Assembly: GCA_029861845.1 (NCBI GenBank)
Contig: JAOTYM010000039.1
Span: forward strand, 1 to 34,791
Source of the DNA: Gammaproteobacteria bacterium
Lineage (GTDB): Bacteria; Pseudomonadota; Gammaproteobacteria; Acidiferrobacterales; SPGG2
Length of the DNA stretch: 34,791 nucleotides
Direction of reading: 5' to 3'
The stretch's first letter is position 1. Every line of letters begins with the position of its first letter. Below the pieces are notes generated by a model. It was not told the origin of the DNA. It ran no database searches and saw nothing but the letters and a program-made list of their open reading frames with translations. A program made the position numbers and the translations under genes. Below, piece after piece: positions 7,986-15,839 of this stretch.

Positions 7986-8732
7986 ATGCGAAAACATGCG
8001 TATAAAAGGGTATTGATTGGACAGGTCACCACGACGCTACTGATCGTCATGAATATCCTTGTGCCGGCCACCGCGGATGCGACGGCCGCACAGCACGAAC
8101 GGGTGAAACGAACCAACATCTGGGCGAACGAAATCAAGGGCACGGGCCTTGTCGATCAACAATTCGCTAGCGCCTACGATGCGCTTCAGCAAGGAGAATA
8201 TAACCAGGCGGTGTTTACACTGGGACTGCTGGCGGAGCAGGGCCATACGGATGCGCAGTTCTATCTTGGGCTCCTGTACGGCCGTGGGGTCGGTGTACAC
8301 CAGGACGCGATAAAGGCAATCGAATGGTTCCGAGAGGCGGCCGAACACGGGCACGTCGATGCGCAATACGAGCTGGGGCTCGCCTATGCGGCAGGGACAG
8401 CTGTTACTGTAGATGCCCAGCAGGCTGCCCACTGGTGGCGCGCGGCCGCCATCGGTGGCAATACCGACGCACAGTACAACCTTGGGCTGTTGTATGCGCA
8501 AGGCGAGGGAGTGGTAAGGAATATGATGGAAGCAGCCCGTTGGTGGCACCAAGCTGCGACGCACGGGGATGCTGCGGCCCAATACGCCCTTGGCCTAATG
8601 TTTGCCCGTGGTGACGGTGTAACCCAAGATCTTGGTCAGGCTATCAAGTGGTGGTATTTGTCTGCCCGCCAGGGGTTTGATCGTGCGAAGGCCGCCTTGA
8701 CTGAACTCGGGCGAATTGCGTTCCCGCAATAG
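7986..8732 (+). CDS. Exported SEL1-repeat protein
   Basis: 248 residues. Residues 1-33 look like a signal peptide (basic MRKHAYKR, then VLIGQVTTTLLIVMNILVP and an Ala-rich cleavage region). After a linker, SEL1 (TPR-like) repeats of 36 residues run from about 60 to 240, each with the signature AQYxLGLxYxxGxGVxxD and AxxWWRxAAxxG; four clear copies are visible. SEL1 solenoids bind partner proteins or peptidoglycan-linked complexes in the periplasm. This is one of three SEL1 genes in the window (also 23125 and 25926) but the only one with a signal peptide. GAGG lies 8-11 nt before ATG 7986. Confidence 0.9.
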   Translation: MRKHAYKRVLIGQVTTTLLIVMNILVPATADATAAQHERVKRTNIWANEIKGTGLVDQQFASAYDALQQGEYNQAVFTLGLLAEQGHTDAQFYLGLLYGRGVGVHQDAIKAIEWFREAAEHGHVDAQYELGLAYAAGTAVTVDAQQAAHWWRAAAIGGNTDAQYNLGLLYAQGEGVVRNMMEAARWWHQAATHGDAAAQYALGLMFARGDGVTQDLGQAIKWWYLSARQGFDRAKAALTELGRIAFPQ

Positions 8733-8849
8733 CCACGGCTGATGGTGTATCGTTTGGCTTGGCTGGAACCATTCGGCTCCGTGGATGACGTCCGTCCGTG
8801 CCACGACCGCGGAATCCATTGCCCCCACTTGCGACAGTCACCATACAGG

Positions 8850-9548
8850 CTACCAACCTGATGGCAGTTTTCTCTTAATGATGATCTTCTTATCTTCGAC
8901 TTCGATATATCCCCCGGTTGCCAGGTCTTTGAGTATACGGCTCACCATCTCTCTTGATGCACCCACCATGTTGGCAAGTTCCTGTTGCGTTGGCCTTTCG
9001 CTAATCGTAAGCGTCCCATTTTCCTCCGTCGCAAGGTTTAATAAGGCTTCCGCAACCCTGCCATAAACATCTCTTAGGGCGAGGCCTTTTACGTTGCCAG
9101 TCAGCGTACGTATTCTGGACGTGAGTTCTTTGATTAAGCTAATCGCAATGTTGGGATTCTTGGCTAAACAATCCTTGAAATCTGCCTTCGAAATAATTAG
9201 AAAGCTAGACGGCTCCAATGTCATCACCGAAGCTGATCTGGGGGCTTCATCGAGTAGCGCTATCTCACCAAAGTGTTCCCCGGGACCTTCGATATTGAGG
9301 GTGATTTCCTTCCCTTGCTCATCGCTGAGGAATGCTTTGACCTTGCCGGAAAGTATGACGTATAGGGAGTCAGTTTCATCACCTTCGTTGATTATGATGG
9401 TGTTCTTGGCGAAGGTCTTGGTGCCCGCATGACTAGACAAAATCGCTAGGTCCGATTCTGCGAGGCCTGAGAAAAGTGGGATGTTCTTGAGCATGGCAGT
9501 GGCTGGCGGCGCTATACGCCAGGCCTGTTCATCGCTCTGCGGACGCAA
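8850..9548 (-). CDS. Crp/Fnr-family transcription regulator (copy 1)
   Basis: 232 residues from TTG 9548; ATG 9494 (MLKNIPLFSGL) is an alternative start and neither has a clear ribosome site. Residues 20-140 are a cyclic-nucleotide-binding barrel with a complete phosphate cassette FGEIALLDEAPRSASV (93-108, containing Glu and Arg), so it is likely to bind cAMP or cGMP. Residues 160-225 are the winged helix, with TQQELANMVGASREMVSRIL: Arg199, Glu200 and Arg204 match the CRP residues that read GTGA. No Cys cluster for an Fe-S centre is present. It is a clear paralogue of the 14749 gene. It probably controls the TGTGAA...TTCACA sites in the window. Confidence 0.93.
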   Translation of the reverse strand: MRPQSDEQAWRIAPPATAMLKNIPLFSGLAESDLAILSSHAGTKTFAKNTIIINEGDETDSLYVILSGKVKAFLSDEQGKEITLNIEGPGEHFGEIALLDEAPRSASVMTLEPSSFLIISKADFKDCLAKNPNIAISLIKELTSRIRTLTGNVKGLALRDVYGRVAEALLNLATEENGTLTISERPTQQELANMVGASREMVSRILKDLATGGYIEVEDKKIIIKRKLPSGW

Positions 9549-9943
9549 GCGTAGCGAAGGATACCGTAGCTTTTGGCAAGCTCCGTACAGTTCGTTGCCA
9601 ACGAAATCACAGCCACCGTCAAGTCTAACATCTTCCTGTGCCGATTTAACATCTCAGCAACAAAAGTGGCGAATTGCAAGCCTTTAATCACAAATCATGG
9701 CCTGGTTGGCCGATCTACATCGACAGCTCGAAGCCCACCTGAGCGCGCGTGGGGTTAGTGCAGGTTGGGAAACGGGGAGACAATGGAACGACAACAAGAT
9801 CTTATTGGTGTGATAGTGTCATTACCAAGGGAAACTGGCGGACTAATTACCAGGCGACTTTGTCGTAGCACCGTAAGATTTGACCCCTTTATTTCCGCAG
9901 CAGTTTGTTGGTCCGACTGCATGCGTTTGCTAGCGCGATCAGA
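9549..9943 (-). other. Intergenic region upstream of Crp copy 1
   Basis: No gene with a ribosome site was found. The Crp frame stays open back to TGA 9656-9654 without an ATG. No TGTGAA palindrome lies here, so copy 1, unlike copy 2, shows no sign of autoregulation. Confidence 0.4.
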
Positions 9944-10696
9944 TTAGACTGCACGCATAATATAGTACGTATACCCATAATCCTTTTCGTGTCCTTTAAA
10001 GAAACTCATTTCCTCCTGCGTTTCGCTAATGACGGCCTGGATTACACTATCGCCAGACTTCCCTATGGCACTTATTTTTTTGCGAAGGGGTTCGTAGTAG
10101 TTATCCCACCAGGCTTTTGAAGGTAAACGGTGTACACCAAGTACCTTAAATCCTGACGAATTAATTAAATCCACGTTACCCGATTCGGTTCTGATTTCTG
10201 GATAAGCATTCTTCATATACTGCCTAACGGATTTTGAGACTTCCGCCGAGAAGTAATCCATCTCTGATATAACCGCGATACCGCCAACCGCCAACAGCGG
10301 TCTCCATGCCTCAAGTGCTCCTTTGAAAGTTATATTGTAGGCGGCCCCCTCCGACCATATAAGATCAATGGTTCCAGGTCGCCAGCTCAGATTTCCGATG
10401 TCACACTCGATGACTTCAATAAATTCTTCTAAACCTCTCTGTCTTGCGCGAGCCAATAGTTGATCCAAAAATTCCCGCGAAAAATCCACCGCTTTAACTT
10501 TGGAAAGGAATTTTTCGGCGAGAATTAAAGCCCCAGCCCCAGCGCCGCAACCAAGATCCGCAATCCGTGGGCTAGGTGGCATCTCGGGAATTTGTTTGAT
10601 TATGAATTTCGAAAAGTCGTTATCACCCGGACCCTGCCTATCGAGGCCGCTATGTAATCTAATCAGAGCCTCGACATATTTATCGTGTTCTTCCAT
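9944..10696 (-). CDS. Class I SAM-dependent methyltransferase
   Basis: 250 residues from ATG 10696, weak ribosome site. The Rossmann methyltransferase fold starts with motif I RIADLGCGAGAGALILAEKF (about 44-63), the acidic end of beta-2 in VKAVDFSREFLDQL, motif II-like VIECDIGNLSW and post-II IDLIWSEGAAYNI. The C-terminal part (KAWWDNYYEPLRKKI) resembles small-molecule methyltransferases of the UbiE type; the substrate is unknown. The coding sequence is visibly more A/T-rich than the signalling genes nearby. It is the last of four minus-strand genes separated by a shared repeat, which suggests acquisition as cassettes. Confidence 0.87.
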   Translation of the reverse strand: MEEHDKYVEALIRLHSGLDRQGPGDNDFSKFIIKQIPEMPPSPRIADLGCGAGAGALILAEKFLSKVKAVDFSREFLDQLLARARQRGLEEFIEVIECDIGNLSWRPGTIDLIWSEGAAYNITFKGALEAWRPLLAVGGIAVISEMDYFSAEVSKSVRQYMKNAYPEIRTESGNVDLINSSGFKVLGVHRLPSKAWWDNYYEPLRKKISAIGKSGDSVIQAVISETQEEMSFFKGHEKDYGYTYYIMRAV

Positions 10697-10716
10697 GAAA
10701 AACTTTCTTAGCTTTT

Positions 10717-10790
10717 TCCAATTAGCATGCGGTGCGAGGTGTGCGGTTTACTCCTTTTTAAATCACATAATCACAAGCCTGACCCTTTTC
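10717..10790 (-). repeat. REP-like intergenic repeat, copy 1
   Basis: Plus strand carries GCGAGGTGTGCGGTTTA, then AATCACAAGCCTGACCCTTTT. It lies between the hydrolase stop and the methyltransferase start and shares both blocks with copies at 11.7, 12.3 and 12.8 kb. Confidence 0.6.
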
Positions 10791-10797
10791 CTTTTCA

Positions 10798-11676
10798 CTA
10801 TTCGAGTTTCCTCAACATATCATTCAGCATTGTATGTAGCCGCTCGTCTCCAAGTATTCCGTTATGAGAAGCACCATCTAAGTCAACATGACGCGCATTT
10901 TTCCCATCGCGCTTCATAAGATCAACGTATTCTGCAGAAAATTTTGATATTGCATTGGTATCTGAACTTCCAGTTACTGCAACGACTGCTACTGCAGGAG
11001 AAACGTTCGCTGTAAACTTATGTGGCGAAATACTTTTCTCGGTTGGCCAATTACGAAAACCACGGTGAGCAACCCATGCAGGAACATCAAAGACACTGGC
11101 AATTATCACAGCAAGATCAGGCTGAAAATCGGGTTCAGTTCCTAACCCACCAGCAAGAATTGTTCCTCCCCCAGAATGCCCGATTACAGCAACTTTTTTC
11201 GCATTATAATGATTTGCCAACCTCAAAATAGCTGTAGCGACAGACTTCACAATGTAAGGTCTATAGGCATCTCCAGTATAATAATGATGATGCCCAGTCG
11301 AAGCTTCGCGTCCATTTTGATAGCCGGGACGTGTAAGAGCCACAAAAATCAGGTTCCTACTTGAAGCGTCTTTGATGGCATTCTGCAATCCCTGAATGTG
11401 ACGATACCCTCTGTTGCCTAACTCATCGCCGTGTACAAACACAACTAATAAGGGTTCATTATTGGCCTTTGGGGACTTGTAAATGTCTAAAACAAGGCAT
11501 TGACCCGCAGCAGACATTCGATTTTCGAAATCCTCATGAAGGCACTCTTGATTGGCGTTTAATTTAGGAAGCGAAGTCATACACCCAGCTAAAATTACTA
11601 CCCCGAGCAAAAGCCAAGTCCGCAGACCTGGTTGAAATTTCCAACACATGCTAGGTAATCTGATGTATCCGTCCAT
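10798..11676 (-). CDS. Alpha/beta-hydrolase lipoprotein
   Basis: 292 residues from ATG 11676, with GGGAG just upstream; ATG 11649 is an alternative. A hydrophobic segment with lipobox VILAGC (Cys32) marks a lipoprotein. The hydrolase core shows LLVVFVHGDE with an oxyanion-type HG, and the nucleophile elbow GHSGGG with Ser168. Asp239 (GSSDTN) and His271 (GASHNG) are the likely remaining triad members, and the order Ser-Asp-His fits the fold. It is probably an esterase or peptidase acting at the cell envelope; substrate unknown. The sequence is A/T-richer than neighbours and is flanked by REP-like repeats. Confidence 0.85.
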   Translation of the reverse strand: MDGYIRLPSMCWKFQPGLRTWLLLGVVILAGCMTSLPKLNANQECLHEDFENRMSAAGQCLVLDIYKSPKANNEPLLVVFVHGDELGNRGYRHIQGLQNAIKDASSRNLIFVALTRPGYQNGREASTGHHHYYTGDAYRPYIVKSVATAILRLANHYNAKKVAVIGHSGGGTILAGGLGTEPDFQPDLAVIIASVFDVPAWVAHRGFRNWPTEKSISPHKFTANVSPAVAVVAVTGSSDTNAISKFSAEYVDLMKRDGKNARHVDLDGASHNGILGDERLHTMLNDMLRKLE

Positions 11677-11690
11677 TAGCTCCCATGTCT

Positions 11691-11798
11691 CAATTGCGAT
11701 ATAGATCCGTTGGTAGGCAAGGTGTGCGGTGTAAGGGGATGATTAGCTATTACAAGACTTGAACTCTTTTCCCGAAAATCAATCAAGTCTGACCCTAT
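11691..11798 (-). repeat. REP-like intergenic repeat, copy 2
   Basis: Longest copy. Plus strand reads GTTGGTAGGCAAGGTGTGCG, then TATTACAAGACTTGAACTC, then AATCAAGTCTGACCCTATTA. It contains an 8-bp inverted pair, AGACTTGA and TCAAGTCT, about 20 nt apart, so it can fold into a hairpin. Confidence 0.6.
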
Positions 11799-11833
11799 TA
11801 ATCCGGATAGGACTCATTGCTTGGTTAGGTTGG

Positions 11834-12262
11834 CTATAACTCACGTAGAAATATTATTATTTTCCAGATTTCGTCTTCTTTCATCACATCCTTAAACGGC
11901 GGCATCGCTGTTTCTAAGGGAATACCGCCCTCAGCGATTGTCCAATAGAGATAGTCATCAGGAACATTGTGCGTCTTGATGAACCTTGCGATATTGGCTG
12001 GAGGAGGTTTTAGTTCTTTTCCCCCCTCACCGTCTCCTATGCCCGTCATCCCATGACAGCGCGCACAGTTCTTTTCGAACAATTTCTTGCCAGCTGCGAT
12101 ATTCTCGGCACTCCTCTCTAGTAGATTAATCTTAGACACATACTTTGGATCAATGCCATTTTGCATGACGAAGTGATGTCTAATCATTGACATCTGACCA
12201 TTCGCTTGCAGCAACAAAGGGAATACACCCAATATCGTGAGTAAGCTAAGTGAAGTTCTCAT
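11834..12262 (-). CDS. Class I c-type cytochrome, exported
   Basis: 142 residues from ATG 12262. A signal peptide occupies about residues 1-22 (MRTSLSLLTILGVFPLLLQA). Heme c attaches at CARCH (Cys67, Cys70, His71), preceded by AAGKKLFEKN, the usual start of cytochrome c/Cbb3-type domains. The distal axial Met is probably in ETAMPPFKDVM, followed by DEIWKIIIFLREL, the typical C-terminal helix. It is a single-heme periplasmic electron carrier or a detached domain of a larger oxidase or dehydrogenase; no partner redox gene is adjacent. It sits between two REP-like repeats in the cassette-like cluster. Confidence 0.92.
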   Translation of the reverse strand: MRTSLSLLTILGVFPLLLQANGQMSMIRHHFVMQNGIDPKYVSKINLLERSAENIAAGKKLFEKNCARCHGMTGIGDGEGGKELKPPPANIARFIKTHNVPDDYLYWTIAEGGIPLETAMPPFKDVMKEDEIWKIIIFLREL

Positions 12263-12263
12263 C

Positions 12264-12340
12264 GTTACATGTTGGGCGAGGTGTGCAGTTTAAGGGAGTG
12301 ACTAGTTATATATTACAAGATTTGAACTCTTTGCTCCTCG
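12264..12340 (-). repeat. REP-like intergenic repeat, copy 3
   Basis: Plus strand GTTGGGCGAGGTGTGCAGTT, then TATTACAAGATTTGAACTCTT. It shares both blocks with copy 2 in the same order and starts 2 nt upstream of the cytochrome start codon. Confidence 0.6.
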
Positions 12341-12371
12341 TTTAAAAGGGCTGCGCCCCCTTTTTCGTCCG

Positions 12372-12773
12372 CTATCTCGAGCCCTTATGCACATTCGATA
12401 ACCACCATGCCTCTAAGCCGGGGTTCCATGTTCGCCAGAATACGCCATGATAGGAGGGCTTTCCAACTTCACGAAAGATGATACCGATGGTAACCATCAA
12501 AGAGCATCCAGCTGTCACTAACCATCCGGGCTGGCCGGCTAGGATGGTCGACGCCGAGAGACCGATGAAGATGATTGCCCACGCCAGCTCCGGGAGACGC
12601 GATACGCGTAAGACATTGCAGAACAGAAAGAAATGTCCCACCACAAAAGCAACGACAAATCCGGCATAAAGCGCCACCGACCCGGCCAACACCGCCCCAA
12701 TGACGCCGACGAGAAGAATCACGATATCTAAGCGCGACAATCGGAAACCCGGTTTGAACAGGCTGGCCGCCAT
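12372..12773 (-). CDS. Small integral membrane protein, unknown
   Basis: 133 residues from ATG 12773. Three to four hydrophobic segments are visible: IVILLVGVIGAVLAGSVALY, AGFVVAFVVGHFFLFCNV, LAWAIIFIGLSASTILAG and LVTAGCSLMVTIGIIF. The C-terminal tail is polar and Trp-rich (VFWRTWNPGLEAWWLSNV). No family was recognised and no catalytic motif is evident. It heads the four-gene minus-strand cluster with a REP-like copy on each side. Confidence 0.75.
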   Translation of the reverse strand: MAASLFKPGFRLSRLDIVILLVGVIGAVLAGSVALYAGFVVAFVVGHFFLFCNVLRVSRLPELAWAIIFIGLSASTILAGQPGWLVTAGCSLMVTIGIIFREVGKPSYHGVFWRTWNPGLEAWWLSNVHKGSR

Positions 12774-13097
12774 ACGTGAAAACTAACGGTAATTGAAAGT
12801 TCTAACTGCAGTATAGATCTGTTGGTGGGCAAGGGGTGCGGTTCGATGGGTGATTACAAGACTCTGACCGCCAAGGATAGCCGCTCTCGTACGTCCTGTG
12901 CTTCTCGGCACCTACACGTCCCGGTGCAATGGTGGAAATGCAGTAGGATTGCAGGGAGCAATCCCTGCCTAGCGACCCCTTCTTCTTCTTCTTGCTCAGC
13001 TTCGGCCTGGACACGTATATTGACTCAATGAGTATGAGGTGCTTCCTGAGCAACGCTGTACAAAAGCGTGATGAAACTTATTGAAAGCTCCCATTAA
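12774..13097. other. Intergenic region with REP-like copy 4 and a hairpin
   Basis: The repeat occupies about 12801-12872 (GTTGGTGGGCAAGGGGTGCG, then GATTACAAGACTCTGACC). A hairpin GCAGGGA/TCCCTGC with loop GCAA lies at 12951-12968. A TTC triplet run follows near 12980. No gene is supported; the 83- and 69-codon frames here lack ribosome sites. Confidence 0.5.
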
Positions 13098-13589
13098 ATG
13101 AAAAAAACTGGTCTCGATGCGGCCGATATTCGCATCCTCAACGCGATCCAAAAACACGGGCAACTAAGCAAAACCAAATTGGCAGAGATCGTCAATTTAT
13201 CGCCTACGCCGTGTTGGGCCCGATTGAAGAAGCTGAAGGCAGCCGGCTTCATACGCGGGTATCGTTCAGAAATTGCACTCGATCGTATCGGTGATTTTGC
13301 CCACGTCATAGTGACTATTGCCTTGACGCATCATCGCAAGTCAGACTTCGACCGATTTGAGTCCCATATCGGTGAATTAGGCGAGGTGGTCGAATGCGTC
13401 GCTACAGGTGGAGGTATGGACTACGTGCTTAAAGTGTTCAGCCCAAGCCTGGCGGACTTTCAGAACCTAATGGAATCACTGCTCTCAGCCGAACTCGGGA
13501 TCGAACGCTACATGACCTACATCGTGACCCGAGAGGTTAAGTCCGAGCCTCCCGATCTTGCGGGATTGATCGCCAAGACCGACAAGTGA
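13098..13589 (+). CDS. Lrp/AsnC-family transcription regulator
   Basis: 163 residues. The N-terminal winged helix (5-60) reads LDAADIRILNAIQKHGQLSK, with recognition helix NLSPTPCWARLKKLKAAGFI, a classic Lrp/AsnC arrangement. The C-terminal RAM domain (70-150) binds amino acids or other small effectors and assembles the octamer; the motif ECVATGGGMDYVLKVFSPSL is its ligand-binding loop. The gene faces the truncated DmdA-like gene 150 nt downstream on the same strand and may be its old regulator, since Lrp regulators often sit beside the catabolic gene they control. Start ATG 13098 follows an AT-rich leader with GAAAG only. Confidence 0.9.
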   Translation: MKKTGLDAADIRILNAIQKHGQLSKTKLAEIVNLSPTPCWARLKKLKAAGFIRGYRSEIALDRIGDFAHVIVTIALTHHRKSDFDRFESHIGELGEVVECVATGGGMDYVLKVFSPSLADFQNLMESLLSAELGIERYMTYIVTREVKSEPPDLAGLIAKTDK

Positions 13590-13740
13590 TACCACGCGCC
13601 TGAACGGTCTACGAGATACCTAAGAACAGTCCGTTCGGTCTATCACTTGGGCATCTATGGTCTGAAATCAGACAGTAATCAATGCTATGTTTTCGCCTTC
13701 TTAAGTGAATCGGCGGCTCGTCGGCCGTTGGTAAACATTG

Positions 13741-14466
13741 ATGGGCAACATGGCGCCATTGGATGATTTCGGATTTGGTACTCAGATCCGAAAGTCTCCC
13801 TATTTCGACGCGACAGTCCGATGGGGCGCTCGGGCGTTTTCTGTCTACAACCACATGTACATTCCGCGTGATTTCGGCGATCCCGAACAGAACTTCTGGA
13901 ACCTCGTGAACGACGCGATCCTGTGTGATGTCGCTGTCGAACGCCAGGTGGAAATCACCGGTCCCGATGCCGCAAAGTTCACCCAGATGCTGACACCGCG
14001 CGACCTGTCGAACCTATCCATTGGGCAGTGCAAATACATACTGATAACGAATGCCGACGGAGGTATTCTGAATGATCCAATACTTTTACGGTCAGGTGAA
14101 AATCATTTCTGGATTTCCCTCGCAGACAGCGACGTCTTGCTCTGGGCGCAGGGGGTGAATGTGCATCTGGGCATGGATGTTGCGATCCGTGAACCGGACG
14201 TGTCGCCGCTGCAACTCCAGGGCCCGAAATCTGGTGAGGTAATGAAGGCGCTGTTTGGCGAGAGCATCATAGACCTGCGCTACTACTGGATGCGCGAACT
14301 GGATTTGGACGGTATTCCGCTTGTCGTGTCGCGCACCGGATGGTCCAGCGAATTGGGTTATGAGCTTTACCTGCAGGACGGGTCCCGAGGTGACGAGCTG
14401 TGGGAAAAGATCATGGCTGCAGGGGTGCCGTTCGGCCTAGTAAAAGTTCAGAAAATCACTGATTAA
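13741..14466 (+). pseudogene. Truncated DmdA/GcvT-like aminomethyltransferase
   Basis: 241 residues from ATG 13741. The sequence RKSPYFDATVRWGARAFSVY, then NHMYIPRDFGD, CDVAVERQVEITGPDAAKF, LTPRDLS, GGILNDPILLR and VSPLQLQGPKS matches the folate-binding GcvT family, most like dimethylsulfoniopropionate demethylase DmdA. Such proteins are about 360-370 residues; here the frame ends after GVPFGLVK with an unrelated tail VQKITD, so the last third with the GcvT C-terminal barrel is missing. Tandem repeats begin about 20 nt after the stop, which points to disruption by a mobile element. It is probably inactive. Assignment to DmdA rather than another GcvT paralogue is moderate. Confidence 0.8.
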
Positions 14467-14484
14467 ATAGATCCGTCAATTTCC

Positions 14485-14545
14485 CTTGGTAGTTACTTGC
14501 GACAAAATCGCTTGGTAGATAGAGTACGACAAAGTCGCTCGGTGT
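14485..14545 (+). repeat. Tandem 26/27-bp repeats downstream of truncated gene
   Basis: Units start CTTGGTAG at 14485 and at 14511 and end GCGACAAAATCG or ACGACAAAGTCG; a third partial unit CTCGGTG follows. Multiple short repeats at one end are typical of some insertion sequence termini, for example the IS21 family, but no transposase or opposite end is present. The remaining 200 nt to 14748 hold the small inverted pairs GACCG/CGGTC and GCCTG/CAGGC (14710-14722); the latter could end the minus-strand Crp transcript. Confidence 0.5.
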
Positions 14546-14748
14546 TAACAGAAAACCGGTCATTGGTCTCGATTCGATCTGACAGTGTCTGCCTGATCAA
14601 GTGGCGATTATCACATATAGGTACCTAGGGTTTTGCCCTGGCTAGACCGTCAAGCGGTCGTACACCAGGCTGCGTCTGGGCCACTGGGTGATGCGGGCGC
14701 GCTAACCAAGCCTGTGCCAGGCCCTGAATGCTACACATGCTAAAACAG

Positions 14749-15486
14749 TTACCATCCTGCCGGTAACCTTCTTTCGATGGTAATCCGTTTATCTTCGATC
14801 TTGATATATCCTCCCGTTATAAGATCTTTCAAGATGCGGCTCACCATCTCCCTTGACGCTCCGACCATACTGGCAAGTTCCTGCTGGGTTAACTTTTCAG
14901 CAATTACTTGCTTGCCGCTTTCCTCTCGCTTAGCAAGGTTTGATAATGTCTTGGCAACCCTTCCGTAGACGTCCCTCAGGGCAAGGCCCTTGACGTTATC
15001 AGTCAGCATTCTTATCCGATGTGTTAACGCCTTGATGAGGGCAATCGCAATATCGGGATTGTTGGCTAGACACCGCTTAAAACCGTTTTTCAAAATAATC
15101 GAAAACCTTGAGGATTCCAACGTCATAACAGATGCCGACCTGGGAGGCTCATCAAGCAACGCTATTTCGCCAAAGTAGTCTCCCGGACCTTCTATATCAA
15201 GGATGACTTCTCTTCCTTGCTCGTCACTCAGAAACGCCTTAACTCTCCCGCAGAGAATAACGTAGAGCGAGTCAGTGGTATCACCTTCATTAATGATGAT
15301 GGTATTTTTCGAAAACGTCTTCGTGACCGCATGGCGGGAGACCGTAGCAAGATCCGATTCTGTCAGGCTCGAGAAAAGCGGAATGCCCTGGTAGACGTTT
15401 TCGGCGTGTGCGACGTCGAAGCCGATATCCGTGGCTAAGTTATCGCCCAGGGTGGCCTGCGCTGCGCTCAAATTGCCGGTGTTCAT
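14749..15486 (-). CDS. Crp/Fnr-family transcription regulator (copy 2)
   Basis: 245 residues from ATG 15486, with AAGGAGG (plus 15495-15501) well spaced. Residues 35-155 are the cyclic-nucleotide barrel with an intact phosphate cassette FGEIALLDEPPRSASV (105-120). Residues 170-235 are the winged helix, LTQQELASMVGASREMVSRI, with Arg212, Glu213 and Arg217 matching the GTGA-reading residues of CRP. It is closely similar to the 8850 gene apart from a different 30-residue N-terminus. A TGTGAA...TTCACA operator with a correctly placed TACGTAG lies about 95-135 nt upstream on its own strand, implying autoregulation. The CHASE2-cyclase gene diverges from the same region. Confidence 0.95.
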   Translation of the reverse strand: MNTGNLSAAQATLGDNLATDIGFDVAHAENVYQGIPLFSSLTESDLATVSRHAVTKTFSKNTIIINEGDTTDSLYVILCGRVKAFLSDEQGREVILDIEGPGDYFGEIALLDEPPRSASVMTLESSRFSIILKNGFKRCLANNPDIAIALIKALTHRIRMLTDNVKGLALRDVYGRVAKTLSNLAKREESGKQVIAEKLTQQELASMVGASREMVSRILKDLITGGYIKIEDKRITIERRLPAGW

Positions 15487-15839
15487 TCTTCGACCCTCCT
15501 TGCCGCTCCCACGATCAAGCTAATCCCATGGGTGCAGTTACACTCCACCGATTGTTACTATAGGCCGCATGGGAGAGCGGGCCTACGTAATACTTCACAG
15601 GGATTTTGTGAAAAATTCACGGTTTCCTTCGTTTCTCCCGACGCGTGGTGGACTCCTTTGTCTTGCGCGGTTCGTTCTATGCTGCTAGCCACCGGTTTTC
15701 CGGCACGCTTGCAGCTGCCCGAAGTGCATCCGTGGCACCTATAGTGAAGCATCTCTACAGCCGAGCTCGGGGTAAAATGGCGGCGGTTTTCACGCCGATT
15801 CGAATGGCTATAAATGAGGCCCGTCGCTAACAGGATATC
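15487..15839. other. Divergent control region, Crp copy 2 / CHASE2-cyclase
   Basis: Holds the ribosome site of the Crp gene, the operator at 15607-15621 and its TACGTAG. Toward the cyclase the sequence CAGGATATC precedes GTG 15840. No separate gene is supported; the 70- and 99-codon frames here are without ribosome sites. Confidence 0.5.
15581..15621 (-). promoter_or_regulatory. Crp-type operator and promoter of Crp copy 2
   Basis: On the minus strand CGTGAATTTTTCACA (15621-15607) is followed after exactly 17 nt by TACGTAGGC (15589-15581). The same 15-bp palindrome, 17-nt gap and TACNTAG occur at 22801-22841 and 25648-25688. The placement suits an activator overlapping the -35 region. The product of the gene it drives has the matching recognition helix. 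Confidence 0.75.

Noticed and set aside
9573-9758. Short plus frames upstream of Crp copy 1
   Set aside because: No ribosome site and no recognisable product.
10717-12872. Definite integron attC array
   Set aside because: Only one copy has a core matching GTTRRRY, no integrase is present, and the repeats resemble REP-type GGGTCAG sequences; kept only as a question.
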